Shown here in pieces: positions 22,012 to 28,881 of a DNA stretch of 34,403 nt. The notes under the pieces are model-generated. The model did no database searches and had not been told where the DNA came from. It was given only the letters and a program-made list of their open reading frames with translations. The translations under genes were made by a program, and so were the position numbers. Origin of the DNA: a bacterium (GTDB taxonomy: Bacteria; Vulcanimicrobiota; Vulcanimicrobiia; Eremiobacterales; Eremiobacteraceae); assembly GCA_902812405.1 (NCBI GenBank), contig CADDZI010000025.1, positions 1 to 34,403 of the forward strand, read 5' to 3'. Position 1 is the first letter of the stretch, and the number at the start of each line of letters is the position of its first letter.

Positions 22012-22749
22012 TCAGCCGGGCAAGCACACGACGTGTCCGAGCTCGGGATGGCGGTGCGTCGTTACCCGGACACCAAAGGCCTCCGACAGCGCGCGGGCTT
22101 CCAAAATCTCTTCAGGCGGTCCGCAGCTCAGACGCCCCCCGGCCAGCAGGGCAACGTCGTGCGCAAAGCGGGCAGCCATGGTCAGATCGTGCAGCGCCGC
22201 GACGACCGCCACGCCGTTTGCGGTAAGTTCACGCAGCAATTCCAGGACCTCTACGGCAAAGCGCAGGTCGAGGTGGGCCGTGGGTTCGTCAACCAGCAGG
22301 ATCCGTGCGTTGACGACGAGCGCGCAGGCAATCCAGGCTCGTTGCACCTCGCCCGCGCTGAGCAGCGACACCGGCGTCTGTGCGTAGCCGGCCAGCCCAC
22401 AGCGTTGCAACGCCTGCGAAATGGCCGACTCGTCCTGTGGTTGCGTCCTCCACACCCACGCTGCGCGCCGGGCCGAGAGCGCATACGCGGCAAGCTCCCG
22501 CGGCGTGACGTCCGGGGGCGGCGTTTGACCGCACACGACGAGTGCAGGCCGTGTCGCGGCTTCCACCCGTCCCGATCCCGGGCGAGCCAACCCGGCCAGC
22601 ACGCGCAGGAGCGTCGACTTTCCGCTGCCATTAGGCCCCACCAGCGCGACCAAGCGGCCAGCTCTCACGCCCAGCGAGAGTCCCGCAAACACCGCCTGTT
22701 CTCCGTATGCGAAGCTGACGTCGGCGGCCTTCAGAACTGCATCGCTCAT
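22012..22749 (-). CDS. btuD: Cobalamin ABC transporter ATP-binding protein
   Basis: A 245-residue ABC ATPase of the FecE/BtuD type. Walker A GPNGSGKST is at residues 38-46. The signature is SLLSAGEVQRAWIACAL (LSAGE in place of LSGGE), Walker B is ILLVDEPTAHLD and the switch His is in AALHDLTMAARFAHDV. It powers the BtuC permease. ATG 22749 overlaps the btuC stop as ATGA; the longer upstream frame is simply the btuC region read in another frame. Its stop lies directly before the btuB Shine-Dalgarno sequence. The spacing implies coupled translation of all four btu genes. Confidence 0.94.
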   Translation of the reverse strand: MSDAVLKAADVSFAYGEQAVFAGLSLGVRAGRLVALVGPNGSGKSTLLRVLAGLARPGSGRVEAATRPALVVCGQTPPPDVTPRELAAYALSARRAAWVWRTQPQDESAISQALQRCGLAGYAQTPVSLLSAGEVQRAWIACALVVNARILLVDEPTAHLDLRFAVEVLELLRELTANGVAVVAALHDLTMAARFAHDVALLAGGRLSCGPPEEILEARALSEAFGVRVTTHRHPELGHVVCLPG

Positions 22750-23807
22750 ACGTCGACTGGCCGGCTTGCGATCGCAAGAAAGAATGGGACGCCGACGAAC
22801 GCCAGGAGGACGCCCAGTGGTATCTCGATCGGCGGAACGAGCGAGCGCGCCAGGAGATCCGCCGTCACAACGAGGGAGCTGCCGGCAAAGGCGCAGCCCG
22901 CCAACAGCCACCGCGCATCACCGCCCAGCACCCGCCGGACGGCATGCGGTACGATAAGCCCGACAAAACCGACGATGCCGCTTGCGGCAACACAGGCCGC
23001 GGTGATCAGTGAGGCCACAACGAGCACCCGCAGACGCGCCTGCTCGACGGGGAGACCAAAGCCGGCTGCCGCGCTGCTCCCCAAACGCAAGAGATTGACA
23101 TCGCGCACCAACAGGAAGGCAGCCGCGAGGCCGGCTGCTAGATATGCCGCAACCAGACCCGCCTGGCGCCAGCTCTGCGTCTGGATGCCTCCGGCCAGCC
23201 ATCCCAGGAGGCTCACATTCTGCGCGCCGCGCCATAACAAGAGCAGGGTGATCACAGCGCTCGCCAGCGCCGAGACCGCAACGCCGGCCAAAACCAGCCG
23301 CAAGTTGTTGTTGCCCGTACCGGCCATCCCGATCCAGGCGACGACGCCGGCACAGATGAGACCCCCGGCGAATGCGAGTGTGGGTATGAGGGTAAACGTC
23401 ACACCGTATACGAGACCGAAGCACGCCGCCAGGGCGGCACCGGCCGACACGCCTGTGATGTACGGGTCGACGAGCGGATTGCGAAACAACATCTGGAGCA
23501 TCGCGCCGGCAACGCCCAGGCCGCCTCCGACGGCCGCGGCAGCCAGCACGCGGGGTAAACGCAGCTGCCAAACGATTTCGTGGACCAGACCCTGTGCTTG
23601 TGGGTGCAAAAGGACCCGGATGACCTGTCCCGGGGGCAGACGCAGGCTTCCCGCACAGGCCCCGGCGATCAGCGTCAGAACCAGCGCGGACGCAAGGACA
23701 CTCAGGCGAACGAGCTTAGCGCGCGGCGTGAGCAAAGGCATGACCACCCGGCGCGGACGGGAAGGAGACACGTGCCGTGCGCCGACGTGGCGCAAGCCAA
23801 TCTGCAC
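22746..23807 (-). CDS. btuC: Cobalamin ABC transporter permease
   Basis: A 353-residue FecCD/BtuC-family permease with about ten hydrophobic helices. Diagnostic segments are QLRLPRVLAAAAVGGGLGVA, MLQMLFRNPLVDPYITGVSAG, LAGVAVSALASAVITLLLL, GIVGFVGLIVPHAVRRVLGGD and PIEIPLGVLLAFVGVPFFL. GTG 23807 is chosen because AAGAGGT lies 7 nt upstream within the riboswitch-linked hairpin; ATG 23741 is the alternative and has no clear ribosome site. It forms the membrane channel for corrinoid import with BtuD and BtuF, and is the first gene of the btuC-btuD-btuB-btuF operon. Confidence 0.93.
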   Translation of the reverse strand: MQIGLRHVGARHVSPSRPRRVVMPLLTPRAKLVRLSVLASALVLTLIAGACAGSLRLPPGQVIRVLLHPQAQGLVHEIVWQLRLPRVLAAAAVGGGLGVAGAMLQMLFRNPLVDPYITGVSAGAALAACFGLVYGVTFTLIPTLAFAGGLICAGVVAWIGMAGTGNNNLRLVLAGVAVSALASAVITLLLLWRGAQNVSLLGWLAGGIQTQSWRQAGLVAAYLAAGLAAAFLLVRDVNLLRLGSSAAAGFGLPVEQARLRVLVVASLITAACVAASGIVGFVGLIVPHAVRRVLGGDARWLLAGCAFAGSSLVVTADLLARSLVPPIEIPLGVLLAFVGVPFFLAIASRPVDV

Positions 23808-23814
23808 TGCCGCT

Positions 23815-23835
23815 ACCTCTTTGACGCGAAGAGGT
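23815..23835 (-). promoter_or_regulatory. Shine-Dalgarno-sequestering hairpin for btuC
   Basis: In the mRNA, ACCTCTT pairs perfectly with AAGAGGT across a 7-nt loop. The 3' arm is the btuC ribosome-binding site, 7 nt before its GTG, and the hairpin begins 25 nt after the conserved B12 box of the riboswitch. This is the expected layout of an expression platform that blocks translation initiation. No alternative partner for the 5' arm was worked out. Confidence 0.7.
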
Positions 23836-23849
23836 TATTGCGTCGTATC

Positions 23850-24060
23850 GCGGTCGGGCAGGTCTCCTGACTCTCGGATCAGCGCATCCCTGCCGGCACC
23901 TTCCCCTCTCCTGCCGGAGAGAGTGGCGATTCCGGCGGCTCCCCGATCACAGTGGCGCGACCGTGCCGGATTCGCACCGGCTTCCCTGTCGCCCTGACCG
24001 TCGTGAAGGGCTGTACGCCTTTGCACCAGGCTCTCCCTGCCCCGCATAGGAACCGGCGGC
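23850..24060 (-). promoter_or_regulatory. Cobalamin riboswitch
   Basis: The minus strand carries the ordered conserved blocks of a cobalamin aptamer. These are a GGTTCC start near 24054, GGGAAGCCGGTGCGAATCC with its paired GGCACGGTCGCG, the GCCACTGTGA core segment, a variable GC stem (CTCTCTCCGGCAGGAGAGGG) and the 3' B12 box GAGTCAGGAGACCTGCC (near 23858-23874). It precedes btuC, so it should lower uptake-gene expression when adenosylcobalamin or a related corrinoid is abundant. The boundaries given are approximate. The promoter must lie beyond 24060 and hence overlap the divergent hydroxylase gene; none was recognised. Confidence 0.95.
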
Positions 24061-24086
24061 CATGCGCAGGAAGCACGCGCCTCCGC

Positions 24087-24932
24087 GTGGAGTACTTTGA
24101 GCCGAATTTCCTCGGAGAAGCCTTGGTGCTGCTCGAGCGTTTTGCACCGACTGCACGGCTGTTGGCGGGCGGAACGCGGCTAGGACCGGTTCTGCGCGCT
24201 CATCCTGAGACGGCCTGTGCCCTCGTCAACCTCAAACGCATTGTCGACCTGAAGGGCGTGACGGTTCAGTCTTCCCACCTGCGCATCGCTCCTCTCGTGA
24301 CAGCCGCGGAGCTTGCCCACAACGCCACAATTCAATCCCACGCTCCAGCTCTGGCCGCGGCGGCAGGCTCGATGGGTGCACGGCAGCTTCAAGGTTTGGC
24401 GACCGTCGGCGGAAACGTCTGCGCGGTGGACGCCTCATCCGATCTGAGCACGGCTCTTTTAGCCTGCGATGCTAGCCTTGAATTTCTGTCTCCTGCGGGT
24501 ACTGTCGTTATGACGCTTGAGCACTACCTTTCGCGCCAGCCTCCGCAGCCGGAGCCGTGCGAGATTCTTATCGGCATTGTGCTCCCTCTGCGTCCGGCGC
24601 GGGGCGCGTATGCGCGTTTCACGATCCGGCAGGCTTTCGAACGCGCCATCGTGTGCGCCGCGTGTTCCCGTGACCCGTCCGATCCCCAGAGGTCCCTCCG
24701 AGTCGCCGTCGGGGGCGTCGGACCGGTGCCGGTCCGCGTTCGCGTCGCGGAAGAGTTTCTCTCCGAGAGCATACCAACCGCCGAAACCTGCCGGCAGGCG
24801 GCACAGTTGGCAGCCGCCGGTTGTGTGCCCCCCGCCGACGGGCGCGGCAGCACCGAATACCGGCGCCACCTTGCGGCCGTCCTCATCGAGCGCGTTGTCG
24901 CTGAGGCTGTGGGCGGGGAGCATTGTGCCTAA
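24087..24932 (+). CDS. Molybdenum hydroxylase FAD-binding subunit (CoxM/XdhB-like)
   Basis: A 281-residue FAD subunit of the xanthine dehydrogenase family. It starts at GTG 24087 (VEYFEPNFLGEALVLL); AGGAA lies about 14 nt upstream, so the start is moderately sure. Two FAD pyrophosphate loops are visible: LLAGGTRLGPVLR (near 26-38) and GLATVGGNVCAVDASSDLSTALLACDA (near 110-136). GGTR replaces the usual GGTD or GGQS. The C-terminal CO_deh_flav_C-type domain follows (FTIRQAFERAIVCAA, LRVAVGGVGPVPVR). It passes electrons from the 2Fe-2S subunit to an acceptor. Its stop overlaps the start of the Fe-S gene, giving the order medium-small-large as in cox operons. Confidence 0.9.
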   Translation: MEYFEPNFLGEALVLLERFAPTARLLAGGTRLGPVLRAHPETACALVNLKRIVDLKGVTVQSSHLRIAPLVTAAELAHNATIQSHAPALAAAAGSMGARQLQGLATVGGNVCAVDASSDLSTALLACDASLEFLSPAGTVVMTLEHYLSRQPPQPEPCEILIGIVLPLRPARGAYARFTIRQAFERAIVCAACSRDPSDPQRSLRVAVGGVGPVPVRVRVAEEFLSESIPTAETCRQAAQLAAAGCVPPADGRGSTEYRRHLAAVLIERVVAEAVGGEHCA

Positions 24933-25464
24933 GCGCGTTCCCATCCGCATCTGCGTCAACGGTCAGCCGCGCGAGGCCTTCGTGGAGCCGGCGGCATCGC
25001 TGCTCGAGCTCGTGCGCGGTACGTTCGGCTTGACGGGCACGAAGGAGGGATGCGGCACCGGCTATTGTGGCGCGTGTACGGTCCTGCTCGACGGCCAACC
25101 GGTCAACGCCTGCCTCGTCTTTGCGGTGGACGCCGATCACCGTGATGTGCTCACGGTGGAAGGCTTGACGACTCACGAAGGCGGGTTGCATCCTGTCCAA
25201 GACGCGTTTGTGGCATGCGGTGCGCTCCAGTGCGGGTTCTGCACCCCGGGCATGCTCGTTTCGACGGTCGCTCTGCTCCGTCGCGTGCCGTATCCCAGCG
25301 AAGCCGATATTCGCGCGGCCCTGGCCGGTCATCTCTGCCGATGCACCGGATACCGATCCATCGTGCGAGCCGTCACGCGTGCGGCTGCGGCTCTTGCGGC
25401 CAATCCCGAGAATCCGGCCTTGCCACAGCCGGCTCGGCCGCGCGGCATGCGGTCCCGTGCCTGA
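24925..25464 (+). CDS. Molybdenum hydroxylase 2Fe-2S subunit (CoxS/XdhC-like)
   Basis: A 179-residue iron-sulfur subunit. GTG 24925 follows GGGGAG by four bases and overlaps the FAD subunit's end by 8 nt. The N-terminal plant-ferredoxin-type cluster is GCGTGYCGACTVLLDG (Cys near 43, 48, 51) plus the Cys in PVNAC (near 63). The C-terminal helical domain carries the second cluster, CGFCTPGM and HLCRCTGY (near 103-106 and 138-140). It relays electrons from the molybdenum centre to FAD. The C-terminal 30 residues (ANPENPALPQPARPRG) are an unconserved tail. The preceding open frame from 24517 is only a shadow of the FAD gene. Confidence 0.93.
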   Translation: MPKRVPIRICVNGQPREAFVEPAASLLELVRGTFGLTGTKEGCGTGYCGACTVLLDGQPVNACLVFAVDADHRDVLTVEGLTTHEGGLHPVQDAFVACGALQCGFCTPGMLVSTVALLRRVPYPSEADIRAALAGHLCRCTGYRSIVRAVTRAAAALAANPENPALPQPARPRGMRSRA

Positions 25465-27799
25465 AGCCATCCCCTCCGGCGGCCGGAGCGTCGTCGGCAC
25501 CCGCCATCCGCGCTCGGACGCCGTTGCGAAAGTACGCGGTGAGGCGGCCTACGTCGCAGATCTGACCTTTCCCGGCGCCCTGGAGGCTGCCGTCCTGCGC
25601 TCACCCCACCCCTTCGCCCGCATCAAGCGCATCGATGTGTCGCGAGCGGCATCGCTTCCCGGCGTCGCCGCCATTGCCTACGCCGGCAATACGCCGGCCA
25701 TACCCCTCGACTTTGCGATTAAGGATCAGTACCTGTTTGCCCGCACCTACGCGCGGTATGCGGGAGAGCCTGTGGCGGCCGTCGCCGCGCACACCAAGCG
25801 GCAAGCAGAGGCCGCACTGGCGGCCATTGATGTCGACTACGAGGTCCTGACTCCGGTCTTGAGCATTGACGAAGCACTGGCCCCGGGCGCGCCACTCGTG
25901 CATCCGCAGTGGCGGACATATGAGCGATCCGCAGGCCGTGTTCTCCGCGGCAACGTGTGTGGGTACAACCGCATCCGGCGCGGCAACGTTGAGCGGGCAC
26001 TCAAACGAGCTTGGGCGGTTGTCGAGTCCAGATTCACGTTCTCAGCGGGCATCCCGGGCTACCTCGAACCCAGAGCGGCCGTGGCCAGGCGAGAGCCTGA
26101 CGGAGGCTTGACCGTCTGGTGCGGCTCACAGTCTCCCTACAGCAACCGCGAAGAGCTGGCCGCTTTTTTCAACCTGCCTCTTGACAAGGTGCGCTTCGTC
26201 AACCAATTCGTCGGCGGCGCCTTCGGCGGCAAGATTCTGTTGGCAGCCGAGTGGTACGCGGCTGCGCTCGCATTGCAGTGCGATCGGCCGGTTCGTCTCG
26301 TCTTTTCGCGTCACGAGGACGGGCTGCACGTCTTTGCGCGTCACGGCGGCCGCGCCCTCATCCGCAGCGGTGTTGCGCAGGACGGCGGCCTGACTGCCAT
26401 GCAGGCATCGTTCGTTTTCGACGGCGGCGCATACAGCGGCTACGGCAACGGAGCCGCTCTCATCGCAACGATGCTCGTCTCCGCACCCTATCGCATTCCC
26501 AACCTCGATCTCGAAGCGACATTGGTCTACACCAACAAGCAGATCGCGGGCCCGGTACGCGCCCCCGGTGGACCGCAAGCGACGTTTGCCAAGGAAGTGC
26601 ATATCGATGAGGTCGCGGCCCGCGTCGGGTGCGATCCGGTAACGTTCCGCCTGCGCAACATGTGGGACGAAGAGGACGAAAGCCCGGCCGGTCAGCGGTT
26701 GCGCGGTGTCAGCGCCAAGCGCGTCCTCCAAGCCGCCGCCGACGCGATTGGATGGGGCACGCCGTGCCGGCCGAACCGCGGTCGCGGCATCGCCTGCTCG
26801 TGGTGGTTTTCCTCGTGCGGGCGATCCGAGGCCCGGGTCGAAGTCCGCGCCGACGGTTCGGTTCATGTAACCTCGGGCAATCCAGAGGTCGGTACAGGCG
26901 CGGCAACGGGTTCCCTGCCGATCATCGTGGCCGAGCACCTCGGCACGTCGCCGGGATCGGTCTTCTTGCACCTGGCGGATACGGCAGATGCGGCGTATGA
27001 CAGCGGGGTCGGCGGCAGCGCGTCCACGTTCTCCGCCGGCTGGGCGGTCCTGGCCGCTGCCCGCGACGTTCGCGAGCAGCTCCTTTCCGTGGCCGAGCAC
27101 GCGCTGGAAGCGAGGCGCGACGACATCGTGATCGGCGAAGGGCGGCTCTTCGTGCGCGGGTCACCCGAGCACGGCATATCCCTGGGAGAGGCGGCGGCTC
27201 TGGCCGGCGGTGTCGTGTGCGCGACAGGCGCGACTCCACAGATCGACGACCCCAGCCTCGAGCATCCGGCCCGACTCGAGCACCACGAGTTTGCGGCGTG
27301 GCTTGCGCCGTCGTTTACGGCCAGCGCAGCCGAGGTCCAGGTCGATCCTGAGACCGGCCGCGTGACCGTCGAACGCATCGTCACGGCCCAAGATGTCGGC
27401 ACGGCCATCGACCCGGCAGGCATTGAGGGCCAGATTGAGGGCGGGGCGGTCCAGGCACTGGGATTTGCGCTCAGCGAAGAACTGCAGTTTGGACCGCACG
27501 GCATCATGAACACCGGTTTGGGCGATTATCTCATGCCGACGATTGCGGACGCACCGGACATACAACCCATCATCATCGAGTCGCCTTCCCACGAGGGCCC
27601 CCTGGGCGCCAAGGGCGTGGGCGAGCCGCCGGTGACCACACCCGGTGCGGCGATCGGAAACGCAGTATACCACGCCACCGGAAACCCTCCCCACGATGTG
27701 CCGCTCACCCCCGAGCGCGTGTGGCGCGGGCTTGCGCAGTCGAGGGCAGACACGACGTCGGCCGCCGAATTCCCCCACGAAACAGCAAAGACGCGCTGA
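25457..27799 (+). CDS. Molybdenum hydroxylase large (molybdopterin) subunit
   Basis: A 780-residue catalytic subunit of the xanthine dehydrogenase/aldehyde oxidoreductase family. GTG 25457 overlaps the Fe-S gene by 8 nt. Family landmarks are GTRHPRSDAVAKVRGEAAYV (near 15), the molybdopterin-contact GGAFGGK (near 255), GPVRAPGGPQATFAKE (near 368) and GAKGVGEPP with the conserved catalytic Glu (near 721). The AYxCSFR loop of form I aerobic CO dehydrogenase is absent, so this is not a CoxL of that type. It should hydroxylate a heterocycle, aldehyde or related compound using water; the substrate is unknown. No accessory CoxD, CoxE or XdhC-type maturation gene follows. Confidence 0.93.
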   Translation: MPEAIPSGGRSVVGTRHPRSDAVAKVRGEAAYVADLTFPGALEAAVLRSPHPFARIKRIDVSRAASLPGVAAIAYAGNTPAIPLDFAIKDQYLFARTYARYAGEPVAAVAAHTKRQAEAALAAIDVDYEVLTPVLSIDEALAPGAPLVHPQWRTYERSAGRVLRGNVCGYNRIRRGNVERALKRAWAVVESRFTFSAGIPGYLEPRAAVARREPDGGLTVWCGSQSPYSNREELAAFFNLPLDKVRFVNQFVGGAFGGKILLAAEWYAAALALQCDRPVRLVFSRHEDGLHVFARHGGRALIRSGVAQDGGLTAMQASFVFDGGAYSGYGNGAALIATMLVSAPYRIPNLDLEATLVYTNKQIAGPVRAPGGPQATFAKEVHIDEVAARVGCDPVTFRLRNMWDEEDESPAGQRLRGVSAKRVLQAAADAIGWGTPCRPNRGRGIACSWWFSSCGRSEARVEVRADGSVHVTSGNPEVGTGAATGSLPIIVAEHLGTSPGSVFLHLADTADAAYDSGVGGSASTFSAGWAVLAAARDVREQLLSVAEHALEARRDDIVIGEGRLFVRGSPEHGISLGEAAALAGGVVCATGATPQIDDPSLEHPARLEHHEFAAWLAPSFTASAAEVQVDPETGRVTVERIVTAQDVGTAIDPAGIEGQIEGGAVQALGFALSEELQFGPHGIMNTGLGDYLMPTIADAPDIQPIIIESPSHEGPLGAKGVGEPPVTTPGAAIGNAVYHATGNPPHDVPLTPERVWRGLAQSRADTTSAAEFPHETAKTR

Positions 27800-28009
27800 C
27801 ACCCTCGGCGACGCACTCCTGGACGACGCCGCACGGTCGACTTTCTGCGGATGCATGCAGCGAACCGGGTGATACCGTCGGTGATGCGCCCCCGACAAAG
27901 CCGCGAACCGCTTTCGTGCGGGCCGCACTCTCCTTGGTTCCCGACCTTACCTCGCCGGTTACCCCGACGGCGCGCCGGTCGGATCCGGAAGCGCCTGCGC
28001 GTTATTCTC
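27800..28009. other. Convergent intergenic region, weak hairpin only
   Basis: The 210 bp between the hydroxylase large subunit and the convergent TonB_C gene should contain terminators for both. The only candidate is CCGAC / GTCGG at 27964-27982, a 5-bp stem around a GC-rich loop without a T-run. Nothing else was recognised. Confidence 0.3.
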
Positions 28010-28837
28010 TCACGGTGGCAGCGTGTATTCTTCCCGATCCAGGTACAGTGACGGACAAGGCTCGCCCGCGCAGCGAGCCGGTGCAAACACCGAGCGTCGC
28101 ATGCTCTCCGCCTCCGCAGCGTCGATGGTCCGGTTCCCTGACGAAACGATGACGCGCACGGCGTCCACCCCACCCGCGCTATTGACGGAAACAGCCACAA
28201 CCACCACGCCCTGCGCGCGTTGTGCCACGGCCTCCGGCGGGTAGTCGACCGCGTGCTGGCGCAGCAAACGCGGTGCGAAGAACGCTCCAAAGGGAGGACC
28301 GCTTCCCATAAAGCCGGCGGTCTTCGCCGCATCCAGCCCGAGGACGAGGACTTTGGCGACGGTCTGACCGCGCAACTCCAAGACGCACAGTCCCCCCGCT
28401 ACCCGCCACACGCTGACATGCGGATTGGGCTGCGCGTATGCGAGTGCTCCGGCTGCTCGAAGGCCGGCCTCGGCCAGGCTGCGCGCCACACCAAGATAGG
28501 GAAAACCGGCCGGCTGCACCGGTCGGGTCGCCTTGCCCGGCACCGCATTCACGGGAGAGACCAAAATCTGCTGCACGGACAGCCTGTCGTCGGTCAGAAT
28601 ATCAAGGTCGTACCCTCCGGCATCAAACCAGCGCCATTCACCGCCCTGATCCGTCGTCTGGACGATATCCGGCGCACCATGCCTCGCAACAACATTTTCC
28701 ACGGAGTCGCCCAGCGTCACGCCCGCCAGGGACAAAGGGACGGGACTGCGCGCATTCTCGTCCTGCGCTGCCGCCGCAACCGAACATGCCAGGATAAGGA
28801 AGACTGCCGCGCATCGCCCCCACGCGGTCCGCACCAT
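28010..28837 (-). CDS. Secreted protein with TonB C-terminal domain
   Basis: A 275-residue protein. ATG 28837 starts a typical signal peptide (MVRTAWGRCAAVFLILACSVAAAAQ) with GGGGG upstream. Residues about 30-90 (PLSLAGVTLGDSVENVVARHGAPD) resemble the short repeat of SmpA/BamE-like envelope proteins. The C-terminal 90 residues (YPPEAVAQRAQGVVVVAVSVNSAGGV, then VIVSSGNRTIDAAEAESMRRSVFAPA) match the TonB_C domain that contacts outer-membrane receptors or other envelope partners. It lacks the Pro-rich spacer and non-cleaved membrane anchor of a normal energising TonB, so it is more likely a periplasmic protein. It is the last gene after the helicase (44-nt gap). Its role is unknown. Confidence 0.8.
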   Translation of the reverse strand: MVRTAWGRCAAVFLILACSVAAAAQDENARSPVPLSLAGVTLGDSVENVVARHGAPDIVQTTDQGGEWRWFDAGGYDLDILTDDRLSVQQILVSPVNAVPGKATRPVQPAGFPYLGVARSLAEAGLRAAGALAYAQPNPHVSVWRVAGGLCVLELRGQTVAKVLVLGLDAAKTAGFMGSGPPFGAFFAPRLLRQHAVDYPPEAVAQRAQGVVVVAVSVNSAGGVDAVRVIVSSGNRTIDAAEAESMRRSVFAPARCAGEPCPSLYLDREEYTLPP

Positions 28838-28881
28838 GGCGCGCCCCCAGCTTGCATCCCGGCACAGCGCGCGCCGTGGGG

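Noticed and set aside
22033-23997. Plus-strand 654-codon open frame opposite btuD, btuC and the riboswitch
   Set aside because: Antisense to two clear transporter genes and an RNA element; the translation is Ser/Arg/Thr/Pro-rich without any motif.
24087-27799. Aerobic CO dehydrogenase (coxMSL)
   Set aside because: Gene order fits, but the large subunit lacks the AYxCSFR active-site loop of form I CoxL, so only a general molybdenum hydroxylase call is made.
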